Of a stretch of DNA of 64,000 nucleotides, positions 1-10,111 are shown one piece after another. The DNA comes from Prorocentrum cordatum (Eukaryota; Sar; Dinophyceae; Prorocentrales; Prorocentraceae): the NCBI GenBank assembly GCA_963575745.1, contig CAUYUJ010019917.1, positions 1 to 64,000 of the forward strand, in the 5' to 3' direction. The translations under genes and the position numbers were made by a program. Under the pieces are notes generated by a model. That model was given only the letters and a program-made list of their open reading frames with translations, ran no database searches and was not told the origin of the DNA. Positions within the stretch are counted from its first letter, which is position 1; the number at the start of each line of letters is the position of its first letter.

Positions 1-3000
1 CCCGCGCGTAGCAGGAGCACCCCCGCAGCTACGTGCAGTAGCAGGCACTGCCGCTCCTCGGTGTCGCCCACCTCCAGGCCCATCGCCTGGCCCATCTCCT
101 CTGTAGGGCCGAGGCGGCCCCGATAGTCGATGAAGTCCCACTGGATGCGGGTGCCCCCGTCCCAGAAAGTATATGACCCGCGGCCTATCAGCCCGCCGGG
201 GTCCCACGCAACCGGGCCAACCTCGGCCCCGCCCTCGGTGGCGTATCCTGCGGCGCAGCTAAGCGCCTCATGCAGGTCGGCTGCCTCGCTGCTGAGACCC
301 CGATGGCCTCGGTCCACGGCTTCCTCGAGGGCTCGCTCCAGAGTAAGCCGCTCCCCGCGCAGGCGCGCCCCCAAGACGCGCCCGCGCACGTGGCTCTGCA
401 AGTACTCGCTGGCTCCCTTCAGAGGTGCGAAGATGCCCTCGGCTTCGAGCTCCTGCATGAGTTTGAGGCGAAGCTCCGGCCCATCACCCGCGGGCTGGGC
501 GTCCCAGGTGGCCGCCGCGCGCGGGTGGTCGTGGTCTTCGAGCCATCCGAAGTCGGGGCCCTTAACCGCTTCCCGGAGGTCGGATTCCATCGCGGTAAGC
601 TGGAGCGCGGTGTAGTCGTCCGGGGCCTGCCCCGGGCCCGGGTCGCCCGCTGCTCGCGAGCCGCTGCCACGGCCCCGCCCCTTTTCCTTCTGGGAGTCAG
701 GGGGAGCAGGTGGGGAAGTGTCCTCGCCAACCTTCTCGGCCTCGGCTGCCTTGGCTTGCGAGCGCAGCTGCGCAATCATCCCATCCACCTGCTTGGGATC
801 GATCCGGGGCGTCCCAAGGAGCCCCCCGCGCCTCGTGAGCTGCATGACTCCCGAGTAGTCCAATCCGCGCGTTGACTTGATGGGGTCATGGGAGTTAGGG
901 CAATCGCAAGCCTTCCGCGAGCAGCCCATGTGCGTGGTGGCCCCCCAGCAGATAGGGACGTTGTCTTTATTGCGGGGCGCATGCGCCACGGATCGCGTCC
1001 GCTCCGGGCGTGTTAGCTCCTTGCCCGCTGGGTACGCCCTCTTGGGGGCTGTCCCCGCTGGGGCCCCGGTGCCCGCCTTGGGCCCCGCCTTCGGCTGGGG
1101 CCCAGCCCCCGCCTTGGGCCTGTCATCCCCCTGCGCCGTGGGCCGGGGATCGCCCATTTCCTTGCTCCCTCCCGCTTTGGGCGGTCGCTTCGTGAGGTGG
1201 GCGTTCAGCTGCCCATTGAGGAGGCGCGTGAGCGCGGCCTTGCGCCGGGGCACGACCACCTGCTGGTAATAGGCGTTCGGGTCCCCGAGGTCGAACGTTC
1301 GGGGCAAATCGTAGCCGTTCTCCGGCATGAGTAGGATGTACTTGATGTCCTCCCTCCTCGGGTTCTCGGTGTCGAGCTCTCGACAGAGCCGGCGCCTCAG
1401 CTCCCGCAACTCCTCAACCCAGGTGCTTCGGAGCTCTTCCCACAGATCCTTGACCCAATGGTCTGGGAACTCCGATGGGTCCCTCTCGAAGGCCGCCTCC
1501 AAGAACCCTAACGACCGCCGACGCTCCGCCCCGTGTGCGACCCCTATGATGGACTCGAACATCTGGATCTCGCACCGGGCCCTCTTGAACCAGGTCGCCA
1601 TGTGGGTGGCGGGCCGTTGGCGGGGCTCCAGCTTGTCGTCCACAGGGAGCCGATAGCCATCGAAGTCCTCGTCACGCGCGGGGACGCAGTCGTCCACCGC
1701 CAGGTCGTGAGGGCCCGTCCCGAAGGCGAGCGCCGCGTAGCCGTGTGCCACACGGTTGGTAACCAGGCAGGGAAACCCGATCGTCTTGAGCGTGCTCTTG
1801 GAGTGCGCACACATGCGCTTGAGAGAGTCGAACAAGTCCTTCCCCGTGATCCCCTCGCAGGCCTCAACCACGAAGGTGTTGCATCCCCGGGCTATGTAAA
1901 GATCAAGTTCCTCGTCCCGACCGATCCCTGCCCTGGTGCCCCGGGCCTTCTTGTCGCCCTCGGTGGCCCGCGCCTGCCGCTCGGCGGCGAGGACGTGGCG
2001 TTCGGTGAGGCGGTTCTGGCGATCCAGGCGCTCGATGATCTGGGCTTCGGCCTCGGCTGTAAGCCCGCCCAGGGCGCCCGCCGCCCCGGCGTCGTCTGGA
2101 CCCCCAGCTCGCTCCCCACCCAGGCCGCCCCCGTGGGGCGTCTGGCCAGTGAGGTGGCCAAGGACCGAGGCCCCGTCGAGGAGCGGATTGGCCCCACGGG
2201 CGGCCCCCCCGCGTCCATCGCGTGCCAGCAGGTCCCGATCACCCAGCAAGCCCCGTCGTGGGCCCGTGGGTTGGATGGGGGGCATGGCACCGAAGAGCTC
2301 GCGTCGGGGTCCCTGCTTCGGGCTGGGATCCCGTCCCCGCGCCGAGCGACTCCGCGACCCCTCACGTGAGAGGCCCCCCTGCAGGGGAACCTTGTCGGCG
2401 GCCGCAGCACGCTCCCGCGCGCGCGCTTCCAGCTGCGCATCCTCCAAATCCGCGAGGGCGCGCTCTAGGTCGGACCCCAGTGGGCCCGCCGCTGCCACCT
2501 GTGCGACCCTCCGCCGCAGCTGCCGCTCCGCCTGATCAAGCGGAACCCCGAGCAGGTCCGCGGCCATACCTAATGCACTGAGAGCCGCCGCTTGGCCCCC
2601 CCGTCCTTTGAGATCCTCGGCTCGCAAGGAGTCCATGAACATTTCGAGCGGGTCGGGCTCCTCGGCGTCCTCGCTCACGCCGGCGGCGGCCGCCGCTAAG
2701 CGCGACAGTGCCGCCACGGGGGCGGGACGGGGCAAGCCCTCCATCCCGGGCGCAGGCGGCGCCCCCTGCGCGCCACCCCGCCGATGGTGGCCGAGTGTGC
2801 GCACAGGGTCGTGCTGCAGCTGCTGGCGCTCCGTGTTCGTCAGGTAGCGCCGCCTCCAGCCGCTCGCGCTTTCCACGTCCACACCGCCCCACTGCTCCTG
2901 GCGTAACATCGCCAGCAGATCCTGCGGGATGTGGTGGGCGATGACACGCAACCCCACTTCCCGAGCCCCTTGGGGGACCTCGTACAGCAGCCGATTGATC

Positions 3001-3040
3001 CAATCTATCGGGTAGCGCCCGTCCTCCAGCGGAGGGGGGG
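1..3040 (-). CDS. Large partial ORF: Gag-like polyprotein segment with CCCH-like zinc-binding motif (runs off left edge)
   Basis: Reading the minus strand with codon first bases at positions equal to 2 modulo 3, I find no stop from about 3040 to base 1, roughly 1,010 codons. The ORF has no stop inside the window, so a search for complete ORFs would miss it. In order it holds an acidic helical region (near MFMDSLRAEDL at about 2640), a long Arg/Ala-rich predicted coiled-coil stretch (2300-2560), an RS-rich patch, a globular region (about 1900-1250, near EACEGITGKDLFDSLKRM), a Lys/Pro/Gly-rich linker, and a compact Cys/His motif at about 895-960 (CWGATTHMGCSRKACDC then PNSH; spacing C-x8-C-x4-C-x-C-x3-H). 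A further folded region lies near base 100 (WDFIDYRGRLGPTEEMGQAM). The helical-basic-zinc layout recalls retroelement Gag proteins, but I recognise no protease, RT or integrase here. The function is not established. It continues the gene fragments at 3041-5386 after a +1 shift at a G7 run (3034-3040). Confidence 0.7.
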
Positions 3041-4956
3041 TGCCGTACGACCTCGCTGGCTGGGACCTCCACCCTGACGCCCTCGAGGCTAGTCCCGATG
3101 ATAAGTCTGGCGTCCCCGCCAGTGCCCCGTACGTCGAGCCCCTCGCATTCTCCCAATAGAATAAACCAAGGACTCGCCGGGGGCGCGCCGTACGCCTCCT
3201 CGGCTCCCCGAGGGTCGCCCGGGAGTATCGGGCAGACCTTCACGAGTAGGGGCTCCTGAAGCCACCCGTGGTGGGCGATCCGATCGCCCGGGGCCCCGCG
3301 GTCGGCAGACCGTGAGCGTCCGCTGGCCCTAGCTTCCGCGGAGCGTGTGCGACGCGGCTGCGGCCCCGAGGTTAGGGCCTGCGCCCCCGTGGGCTCCACA
3401 TCGACAGATGGGGCCACGGCGGGCGGTGGCGGTGCAGCGGGGGGAGGTAGAGGCGGGGGGTAGACCGGCTCGGGCGCAATGCCAACCCCATCGGCAGCGT
3501 GCGCGGTCCAATCGCGCACCCTGGCGGGGCTTGGAGCCCGCGCCCGCATGCGGCGGCGCAGGCCCCCGAGGATCCCAGGTTGGACCGTCGCCTCGACGCG
3601 CACGGTGTGACCCTCGTCCCGTCGGAGATGTTCCCCGCACATCGGGGCCCCCCCGCAGCTACCCTTCGCCATGCGGAGACAAGTGGGGAGGCTGCACTTG
3701 CGGCCGATCAGGGTAGACCGATACTTCTGCGCATGGTGGGCGCAGAGGTGCACCTGTGCATTGAGACAATGCCCCGGCCGAGGAACGTCCGACACCTCCG
3801 CGTCCTCCTGTAGCAGGACAGTGGCCTCCTGCATCCCTCGGTCGCCGCACCCCTCCGGCTGGAGGGGGCGTGCGCCACCCGCGAGCTGCACCCCAACTTG
3901 TGCGGCTTGGCAGGGGCGCTCCTCCGCCTCCACCTCGCTCTCCGAGTCGATGTCCAGGCGGCGATAGCCCGTGGCGTCGGTGATGTAGCGGGGCTCCGGC
4001 CGGCCCCGGCACAGCCATCCGAGTACCGACCAGGGTGAGCAAAGCAGCCACTTGACGACCCCGAATACCTTCCGGAGTCCCACGCCGACTGCCCGGCAGG
4101 CCGTGGCCCTTCCGTGCTCAGCCAAGTCCACGATCTGTGTGTGGTCAATGGCCGCGTACTGGTCGACGTGCATGGGATGCGCCACTGGACAGGAGGCGCA
4201 CTCGACAGCACGACATAGATGCACATTCCCTGTCTCCTCGAGGTTCAGCCGCCACTTGCGACTGGTGCACCCCAGGACCTGCCCGATCTTGATTTTGAGC
4301 CCGTGGCGGTCCAATCGGTACCGGTCCGCGAAGTTGCAGCTGATGCGGGCCACCTGCCCGTGCTTACGCAGCAGCACGTGGTTGCACGCCCGATTGGTCC
4401 CTCGGCCGCGGACCCCCTTTGTGTAGAACTCTGTCTCCACCACGCCGCCCAAGCCCGGCCCGCGCCAGCGCACCAGCAAGGGGGTCGGAGGGGGTGGGGG
4501 AAGATGGGCGCCGGGCCCATCCCCTCCGCGTCGCTGGCAGCACCGGGTAATCTGGTACCACGCCCAGCGGAGTCCCCCGGCAGCCCACAGCATAGGCTGG
4601 GCTGCGGTGTTGACGATGAAGGCCAGGGCACCCAACACGAACGTGAAGATGCCAAGGGCAAAGCATAAGACCGCGGTCTCCCACCAATACCCAAGCATCT
4701 TAACGCCCAGGCGGTCGACGGCGGCTCCAATCCATCCGCCACTCGTGCGGATCGTGCCCGGGTGGTCGGGGGAGCTTACCCACGCTCCAGGCTGCGAAGC
4801 CCCAACCGGGACCCGGCCCTGCCTCCGGGGGCGGTGTAGGTGGCGGCGGCGGCGGTGGGGGTTCGCTCCGGCCAGCCCACCAATGGGGCAGGTGCGGGAC
4901 CCAACCACTCCACCCCCAATACCCGTCCGGCCCACGCGGCAGGTCAGGCTCACCAT
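3041..4956 (-). CDS. Middle segment of the same gene: membrane segment plus two Cys/His-rich modules
   Basis: This is the protein-like part of an open frame that formally runs 4956-2536 (806 codons). Below about 3040 the frame turns into Arg/Gly-rich shadow sequence, while the neighbouring frame becomes protein-like. A hydrophobic segment at residues 95-116 of that frame (AVLCFALGIFTFVLGALAFI) is followed by a Trp-rich stretch and a Pro linker. Next come a Cys/His-rich module (about residues 184-270, with CRAVECASCPVAH) and a second one (about residues 407-455, with CSLPTC, CGGAPMCGEHLRRDE). Both have paired Cys/His like a zinc-binding fold. A Pro/Ala-rich linker and a block containing LIIGTSLEGVRVEVPASEV end it. 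No family is recognised. A membrane segment next to Cys modules upstream of a Gag-like region is unusual. The upstream join to 4700-5386 also needs a +1 shift, near a C5 run at about 4765-4772. Confidence 0.55.
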
Positions 4957-5386
4957 CGCCCGTCCGGTTTCCCGGGGCGGACGGCTGCCCAGGCGCGCCC
5001 GTGGGCTCGTTGTTACCTCCGTATGCCGGCGTAGCTGGGCTGCCTGTGGGCTCGCCCTCGCCTACGCGCCCGATGCCCGCGGTCGTGGTCGTTGTAGTCG
5101 ACCCTGACCGCGGCGGCGGTGGGACGCCCGGCGCCCCCGGGGGCTTGGCCTGCGGCCCTCGCCCCTTTCCCCCTGCAGGCGCGGGCTTGGCGGGCGGTCC
5201 TCGCCCCTTGCCTCGCCCCCCACCGCCTGCCGGCGGCGCTGTCGGCCCGGGCAGGGCTGGCGGCGTCGGCGCTGGGACCTCATGTCCCCCGCGCCCGAAT
5301 GGCAGCCAGCCAAGTGCCCCTTGGACCGTAAGAGCGCCGCCCGTAACCAAGATCATCAGGTGCGCCCCCAGGAAGCCCACAGCCAT
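4700..5386 (-). CDS. N-terminal segment: hydrophobic leader and Pro/Gly/Thr-rich region
   Basis: A 228-codon ORF. I favour the start at 5386 because the context GTGCCATGG is strong and the first 30 residues form a hydrophobic leader (MAVGFLGAHLMILVTGGALT) suited to a signal peptide or anchor. The rest is Pro/Gly/Lys-rich with a Thr run, an aromatic patch (WGWSGWVPHLPHWWAG) and a proline run. Its frame is one base off the following 806-codon frame, and the two overlap at 4700-4956. The protein-like character passes from one to the other at about 4770-4790, so I read this as the N-terminus of the same gene, split by an indel, an unrecognised intron or a programmed shift. A spliced-leader relic lies about 110 bases upstream. 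The function is unknown. Confidence 0.5.
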   Translation of the reverse strand: MAVGFLGAHLMILVTGGALTVQGALGWLPFGRGGHEVPAPTPPALPGPTAPPAGGGGRGKGRGPPAKPAPAGGKGRGPQAKPPGAPGVPPPPRSGSTTTTTTAGIGRVGEGEPTGSPATPAYGGNNEPTGAPGQPSAPGNRTGDGEPDLPRGPDGYWGWSGWVPHLPHWWAGRSEPPPPPPPPTPPPEAGPGPGWGFAAWSVGKLPRPPGHDPHEWRMDWSRRRPPGR

Positions 5387-5476
5387 GGCACCACAGGCGC
5401 GCTACCAAGTCCGCGGACTAGCACGGCTGTGGTTATGGCCGCCCCGCGGCCCCCTGGAACACCCGCGCGTCGGCCA

Positions 5477-5507
5477 GAGCCGAACGCTACGGACCCAAAA
5501 TGGCTAC
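5477..5507 (-). other. Relic dinoflagellate spliced-leader sequence, possibly in tandem
   Basis: On the minus strand, 5507-5495 reads GTAGCCATTTTGG, identical over 13 nt to the core of the conserved 22-nt dinoflagellate spliced leader. Two bases later a second partial match begins (CCGTAGC, then GTTCGGCTC at 5492-5477), resembling the leader with a small deletion and a substitution. It lies 5' of the ORF starting at 5386 on the same strand. Leader relics in genomic DNA are known in dinoflagellates and are read as reverse-transcribed, re-integrated mRNAs. The first match is secure as a string; the tandem reading is weaker. Confidence 0.6.
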
Positions 5508-5675
5508 CTGAGCCCACACCCCCTCCCACTTAACCTGCAGTCTACAACCAATCAGACTATGCAAAATTGGATGTGAAAATCTCTGCTGCAACCTGGCTGA
5601 CGAGCTGCCCGAGAGCTGGCCCATTCGGACCATTTCGGCCATCTTGTCACTGCTACGAGCCGCACGGTGGCAAGT

Positions 5676-6740
5676 TCAGTGCCCGTCTTCGCTGTCTGAG
5701 CCCGCCTTCTTCCCGTTTGCCGCCCAGTCGTCCTGCATCCCGAGCTGCTTCGTCAGCCGCTCCGCCTCGCGCCCCAGCGCCCCCGAAGGTGCTCCGCCCA
5801 CTCGGTGCTCCCCGCCTCGTGCCGGATGGCCCTGCGCATCGCCTGGTGAAGGGGAAGTGTGCTCTCCTGTGTCTGCGCATCCTTGACGGCGTTGGCCTGC
5901 GAGATGGGGCCCATCGTGAACTGGAGCTTGAATATGGCGGGCTTCTCGCCCTTCTTGCGGTCGCACCAGCAGGTTTTCACCCTGGGGTGGCGGATCTGCT
6001 CCTGTAGGTGGGTCAGCGCCTCCTCTTCCGGAAGCTTGGTCACGAAGCCCCAATAGATTCGCCGCGCCTTCAGCGCCGCGGTGTCTAGCGTCTCCTGCGA
6101 GATGCAGCGGTGCAAGAGTCCGAGAAAGACGTGCGGCCACGGAATGTCGTTCCCGCGGCCCCCCCCCTTCTCCTTGCCGTCCTCGGCGCAAGCCTTGCCT
6201 GCGGTCCGCGTCCGCTCGATGAGCGGCGCTTGCGGAGGAAGCGGAAAGCGCGCGAAGCACGCGCGCGTCAGATCGGCAAACTCGCGCGCATTCGACAGGC
6301 CGAGCTTGGGAAGTATAGCCAGCAATGCCGTGGAGCGGCCCGTTTTCTTCGAGTGGCTCTCCTTCGTGATCTGTTCCGCGAGCTCGGAGCGCTCGGCATG
6401 CCGGCTGCCCCCGCTGTCGTCGGTCTTGCGTTCGCCGCCGATGCCTGCGAGCATCTGCGACGGGGGCGTCGTTGACGGTCGCGGCCTGCTGGGCCGGCGG
6501 CGCCTGCGGCCCCGCTGGCACGGCCCCGCGCTGGAGGTTGCGAGAAATGAATGCGAAGATGTGTTCGTGCGCCGATTGGGTCCGATGTTTGCTCGCCCAC
6601 GTGGCCCGGCGTTCCGAATGTCGCACGCCTGTTATTGCGCAAATGCCCATCTCGAAGGAATCAATCAAATGTGCGCATGCTGAGTCGCGGCTCTCAAAGC
6701 CACTCTCGCAGACGAAGCAGACGTTGGACAGGGCCGACGC
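5676..6740 (-). pseudogene. LINE ORF2 C-terminal zinc-finger and tail region, frameshifted
   Basis: A coding-like stretch spread over two frames. It begins with a CxxC finger (NVCFVCESGFESRDSACAHL; C-x2-C-x10-C-x-H) near 6700 and continues with HSERRATWASKHRTQSAHEH. It then shifts frame near a C5 run at about 6462. The 233-codon frame (6454-5753) follows, with LAILPKLGLSNAREFADLTR, WPHVFLGLLHRC and KTCWCDRKKGEKPAIFKLQF. A second shift at a G5 run near 5790 leads to the tail EAERLTKQLGMQDDWAANGK and a stop near 5676. The two shifts cancel. The finger lines up with a CxxC pair (NECPACGS) at about 59815 in the third LINE. I infer it is the C-terminal tail of LINE ORF2. Retroelement decay, or uncorrected homopolymer errors, would explain the breaks. 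Confidence 0.5.
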
Positions 6741-6749
6741 AAACGCGCG

Positions 6750-7307
6750 TTACCTGCGCATAATCACAAGTAGTTGGCGCTTGGCACGACATCGACGCGG
6801 GCGTCCTGGAACAGTGCGCTGCAGCGTAGGTTCAGGGCCGCCAGGGGCGGGGCGGTCCACCTCGGGTCTGTGAAATCCCGGGGGCGGGGTCGCTGCGCAT
6901 ACCCAGTGCGCCCCTAGCTTGGCCGCGCCAAAGCCCGATAACCAATCTACCAGGAGGGGCTCCTGCAACAACTGCAGGGGGCTGCCGTTAAAGTCGGCTA
7001 CATCTTCGCATTCGCCATCACTTGGATCAGCAAGTAAACCAACGTCTCCCATGATTCTTCTCGCCCAGGGGCGCGTCGCCGAAGTGAGCTGAGAGCCTTG
7101 GCCGACAATCTGCAGGCCGTGGCCCTGCCGAATCTGCATTGTGCCAGAGAGCGCGGCCCGCGCTGACAAACGTCGGTCGGGGTGCCGCACCCGGCGCCGG
7201 CGCCACTCGATGCGTCGGGCTCTCAATTCCACTTCGAGCGGGGCCATGTCCCAATGCCTGCGCACTTCTGCACTGCCAATCGAGACTTGGTGACCGTTAG
7301 CCTCCAC
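6750..7307 (-). pseudogene. LINE ORF2 region downstream of the reverse transcriptase
   Basis: A 185-codon ORF. Its first third contains LEVELRARRIEWRRRRVRHP then DRRLSARAALSG. This aligns with the segment at about 60400-60300 (LRWSRPVVRCPDWRRQSVALL) by the pattern R-[IL]-x-W-x-R-x-V-R-x-P-D-x-R, as in the post-RT region of dinoflagellate LINEs. A second block (ADFNGSPLQLLQEPLLVDWL) also has a counterpart there. The ORF ends in TAA at 6750, but the zinc finger of the preceding entry follows in the same frame, so this is either a single nonsense codon or a donor-like site (CAG|GTAACG). No RT domain is found upstream, so the element is 5' truncated near 7310. 7308-7530 shows nothing recognisable. 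Confidence 0.5.
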
Positions 7308-7529
7308 AGTAGCAAGACCTTCTCATAGCCCTACGGGCGCGCGCGATGGCCCTGCTCTGCAACTTCGGAATCTGGGCACCCGTGGGCAGGAAGGCCTCGT
7401 CACCAGACATGGCAGATCCAATTGTCCTGCTCAGGAACAAAGCGCTTCGCTCCACAAAGAGGGCCCTCGCCTGGCACCACGCCGCGTGCGATCATTGCCG
7501 AAGTCGATCGTAGCGAGCCCGCGGTCAAG

Positions 7530-7625
7530 CTCCGAATTGAAAGCGCACTCCCTCCCCTAACGATTCTGCCTAAATTGAAAGCGCACTCCCTCCCCCTACG
7601 AATTGAAAGCGCACTCCCTCCCCGG
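7530..7625. repeat. Three copies of a ~25-bp repeat (AATTGAAAGCGCACTCCCTC)
   Basis: The same ~24-base string occurs three times, the spacing varying between copies, and ends where the 12-bp minisatellite begins. It may be the edge of the array or a primer-like subrepeat. Confidence 0.7.
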
Positions 7626-8015
7626 TGCGGCGTCGGGGAGTGCGTGCGTGAGGAAAGCCGTCGGTCGCGGCGTCGGAAGGCTGTCGGGGTACGGCCGTCG
7701 GGAACGGCGTCGGGTGCGGCGTCGGGTACGACGTCGGGAAGGCCGAAAACCGTCGGGAACGGCGACGAGAAGGGCGTCGGGAAGGCACTCGGGTATGACG
7801 TCGGGAAGGCCGTCGTGTACGGCGTCGGGTCGGCCGTCGGGTACGGCGTCGGCAAGGCCGTCGGGTGCGACGTCGCGTCGGCCGTCGGGCCGGGCGTTGG
7901 GCCAGGCGTCGGGAAGGCTGTCGGGAAGGCCATCGGGTACGGCGTCGGGAAGGTCGTCGGATACGGCGTCGGGTACGGCGTCTGGTACGGCGTCGGGAAA
8001 GCCATCGGGTACGAC
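7626..8015. repeat. 12-bp minisatellite, consensus GTCGGGTACGGC / GTCGGGAAGGCC
   Basis: About 32 units of a 12-bp repeat. Being a multiple of three, it leaves several frames open on both strands, giving artefactual proteins such as Val-Gly-Lys-Ala or Pro-Thr-Pro-Tyr repeats. Two main unit types (TAC/AAG variants) are interspersed. I see no evidence of a real gene. Confidence 0.85.
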
Positions 8016-8044
8016 ACGGACGCATGCACCATATCCAAGGGCTC

Positions 8045-8180
8045 CCAACTTCGCGTTTCGCGCTGCGCGAAGCGCGAAGTGCGAATAACTTCGCGCTCTC
8101 GCGCCGCCTCCCAGGAGAGAAGAGGAGGGTGAGGAATCCGAGCCGAACTGCGAAGCGCGAAGCGCGAATAACTTCGCGCC
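8045..8180. repeat. Paired GCGAAGCGCGAAG palindromic motifs
   Basis: Two blocks (about 8055-8105 and 8148-8185) each contain GCGAAGCGCGAAG, then GCGAATAACTTCGCGC. They can fold into short hairpins and are direct copies of each other. 8186-9000 is mixed sequence in which I see no gene. Confidence 0.6.
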
Positions 8181-9007
8181 CTCGAGGGCGCCCTTGATAT
8201 CATGCCTGTTCTCCCTTCAGGCCCCAATCCAACGCGGTACGGCCCGGGTCGAGGATCGACGATGCCTTGGCGGTTCGGTTTACACAAACCGTCCGCGGAC
8301 ATTAAGCCAGATTTAGCCAGAGTAAGCCCAGGATTGAGTCATGACGAACAAGATTAAGGCTAATTAGGCGGGGATGAGCCAGACAAAACCAATTTTCGAC
8401 GACGGGAATACCAGCGCCCAAAGCAGATTGAACCGCTGGCCCGTTTCTAATTCGATGTGCCTGCAATATAGCGACCCTCCCGCCCCTCTCCACGCCCAAA
8501 CTGGTTCGAAGCGCAGGCCAGGTTGACTTGCAACACTCATTCGGTCTCGGCCCTTTTGCCTTTGTTGCCACACAATCTTGACATCCGCGCCTCCCCCTCC
8601 CTCGCGGCCCAAGACGATGAACTCGGGAACCCGACCGCCTACCAAAATTTCAAACCTGGAAGCGGGAACTTGCAACGCGCCCGCCTACCGAAATCGGCCC
8701 CGTACCTTCACCTAGTCTTTCAATCTCCGACAGGGCCCCAACCAGTGCAAGCCCTGATCGGGGGAAAAGGGGGAAGAAGCAGGGCAGAAGTGAGAGGGAG
8801 GGGTAGGGGAGGGGAAGGGCAGACCCTGCGATCCGACGCTGCGAAACATCGAAGCATCGTGGCAAATCACGGCCAGAGCCCCAGGACACCCCATTTTCCT
8901 GCAGCACTTTTCGAGCCGCATCGGCATGGGGTGGCCCTGGGCCCCGAAACTGGAAGCGAAAACGCCCGGTGCGGCGTAGAACTGCAACGCCCAGCTCTCA
9001 GGGAAAG

Positions 9008-9300
9008 CCCCCTCCTCCTCCTCCTCCTCCTCCTCCTCCTCCTCCTCCTCCTCCTCCTCCGCCTCCGCCTCCGCCTCCGCCTCCTCCTCCTCCCCCTCCT
9101 CCCCCTCCTCCTCCTCCTCCTCCTCCTCTCCTCCTCCTCCTCCCTCCTCCTCCTCCTCCTCCGCCTCCGCCTCCGCCTCCGCCTCCTCCTCCGCCTCCTC
9201 CTCCTCCTCCTCCTCCTCCTCCTCCCCCTCCTCCTCCCCCCCTCCTCCTCCTCCTCCTCCTCCTCCTCCTCCTCCTCCTCCTCCTCCTCCTCCTGCTCCT
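9008..9300. repeat. (CCT)n microsatellite, imperfect
   Basis: About 290 bp of CCT/CTC trinucleotides with CGC and CCC interruptions. It generates long Pro-, Leu- or Ser-rich frames on plus and Glu- or Gly-rich frames on minus, none credible as genes. It is a polypyrimidine/polypurine tract able to adopt triplex (H-DNA). 9301-9890 is GC-rich with no gene I can support. Confidence 0.9.
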
Positions 9301-9894
9301 TCTCCTCCCGTCACCGCCACTGCTGCCGCGCGGGCGGCCGCGGGCGGGGCGGCGGCCGCGGGGTAGCCCGCCGCCCTCGACGAAGTGGCCGCCGCGGCAA
9401 CCGGGAGCTGCGACGCCGCCGCGGGCGTGGCGTCCTCTCCGGCGCGCGGCGCGCGGCTGCCGCCGCCGCCGGCTGCCGCCGCGGCGCGGCGCCCCGCCGT
9501 CGGCGGCGTCGCAGTCGCAGGCGTCGTCGGGAGCCGCAAGGCGCCGAGGCCTTACAGCGAGGGCCCGACCACGAGAAACCCTCCACAAGAAACCCAACCC
9601 TGAGACCCCAGGGCGTCCATGGATTTTGGCGAAGGAACGTCACACTTTCCATCGCAACACCAACGAAAACCAAGAAACCCAGGGCACCCTGGAGGCAAGC
9701 TGGGTGCTTCTTGGCATGGGTCTCCACTGTGTTCGCCGCCATCCGCGGCGCCCATGGGGCGCTCCGCGCCCGAAAGTTAGGTACAGTTGTTGAGGCCTTC
9801 CGCCCTGTACCCACTCGGCCAGCGCGCAGCCCCGAACCTCATCGACGGAGACCACGTCTCAGGAGCAGCTGGCAGCAGATCGACGGGACACATG

Positions 9895-10088
9895 AGCTCG
9901 CCCTGGATGCTGGGGGGAAATGTTAGGGGGGGGCGGCTCGAGGGGGGAAGCATCGAGCCGGAATCGGCGACACATCGCCGACAGGTCGGCGATAGCGACC
10001 CCCGTATAGCCTGCTCGTTGCTGGGCAGGGCGGGCTCTGTCGGGCCCCCACCAGCAGTGAAGGGGCGATGAGGGGGGGACGATGCGTA
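9895..10088. repeat. ATCGGCGA foldback element, copy 1
   Basis: Contains G-run blocks and a palindromic core (AATCGGCGACACATCGCCGA, then CAGGTCGGCGATAG). It aligns along its length with 10540-10720, sharing TGGGCRGGG and TCGGGCCCC downstream of the core. It directly precedes the TA-flanked MITE at 10112. Confidence 0.65.
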
Positions 10089-10111
10089 CTCTCCTCGGAC
10101 TACAGTGAGCG

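Noticed and set aside
1-5386. LTR retrotransposon call with terminal repeats
   Set aside because: No pair of long terminal repeats, primer-binding site or polypurine tract was found in the window, and no protease or integrase motif.
8523-9926. 467-codon plus ORF and its 275-codon minus partner
   Set aside because: Both are built mostly on the (CCT)n tract and flanking GC-rich DNA; residues are homopolymeric (Leu/Pro/Ser or Glu/Gly).
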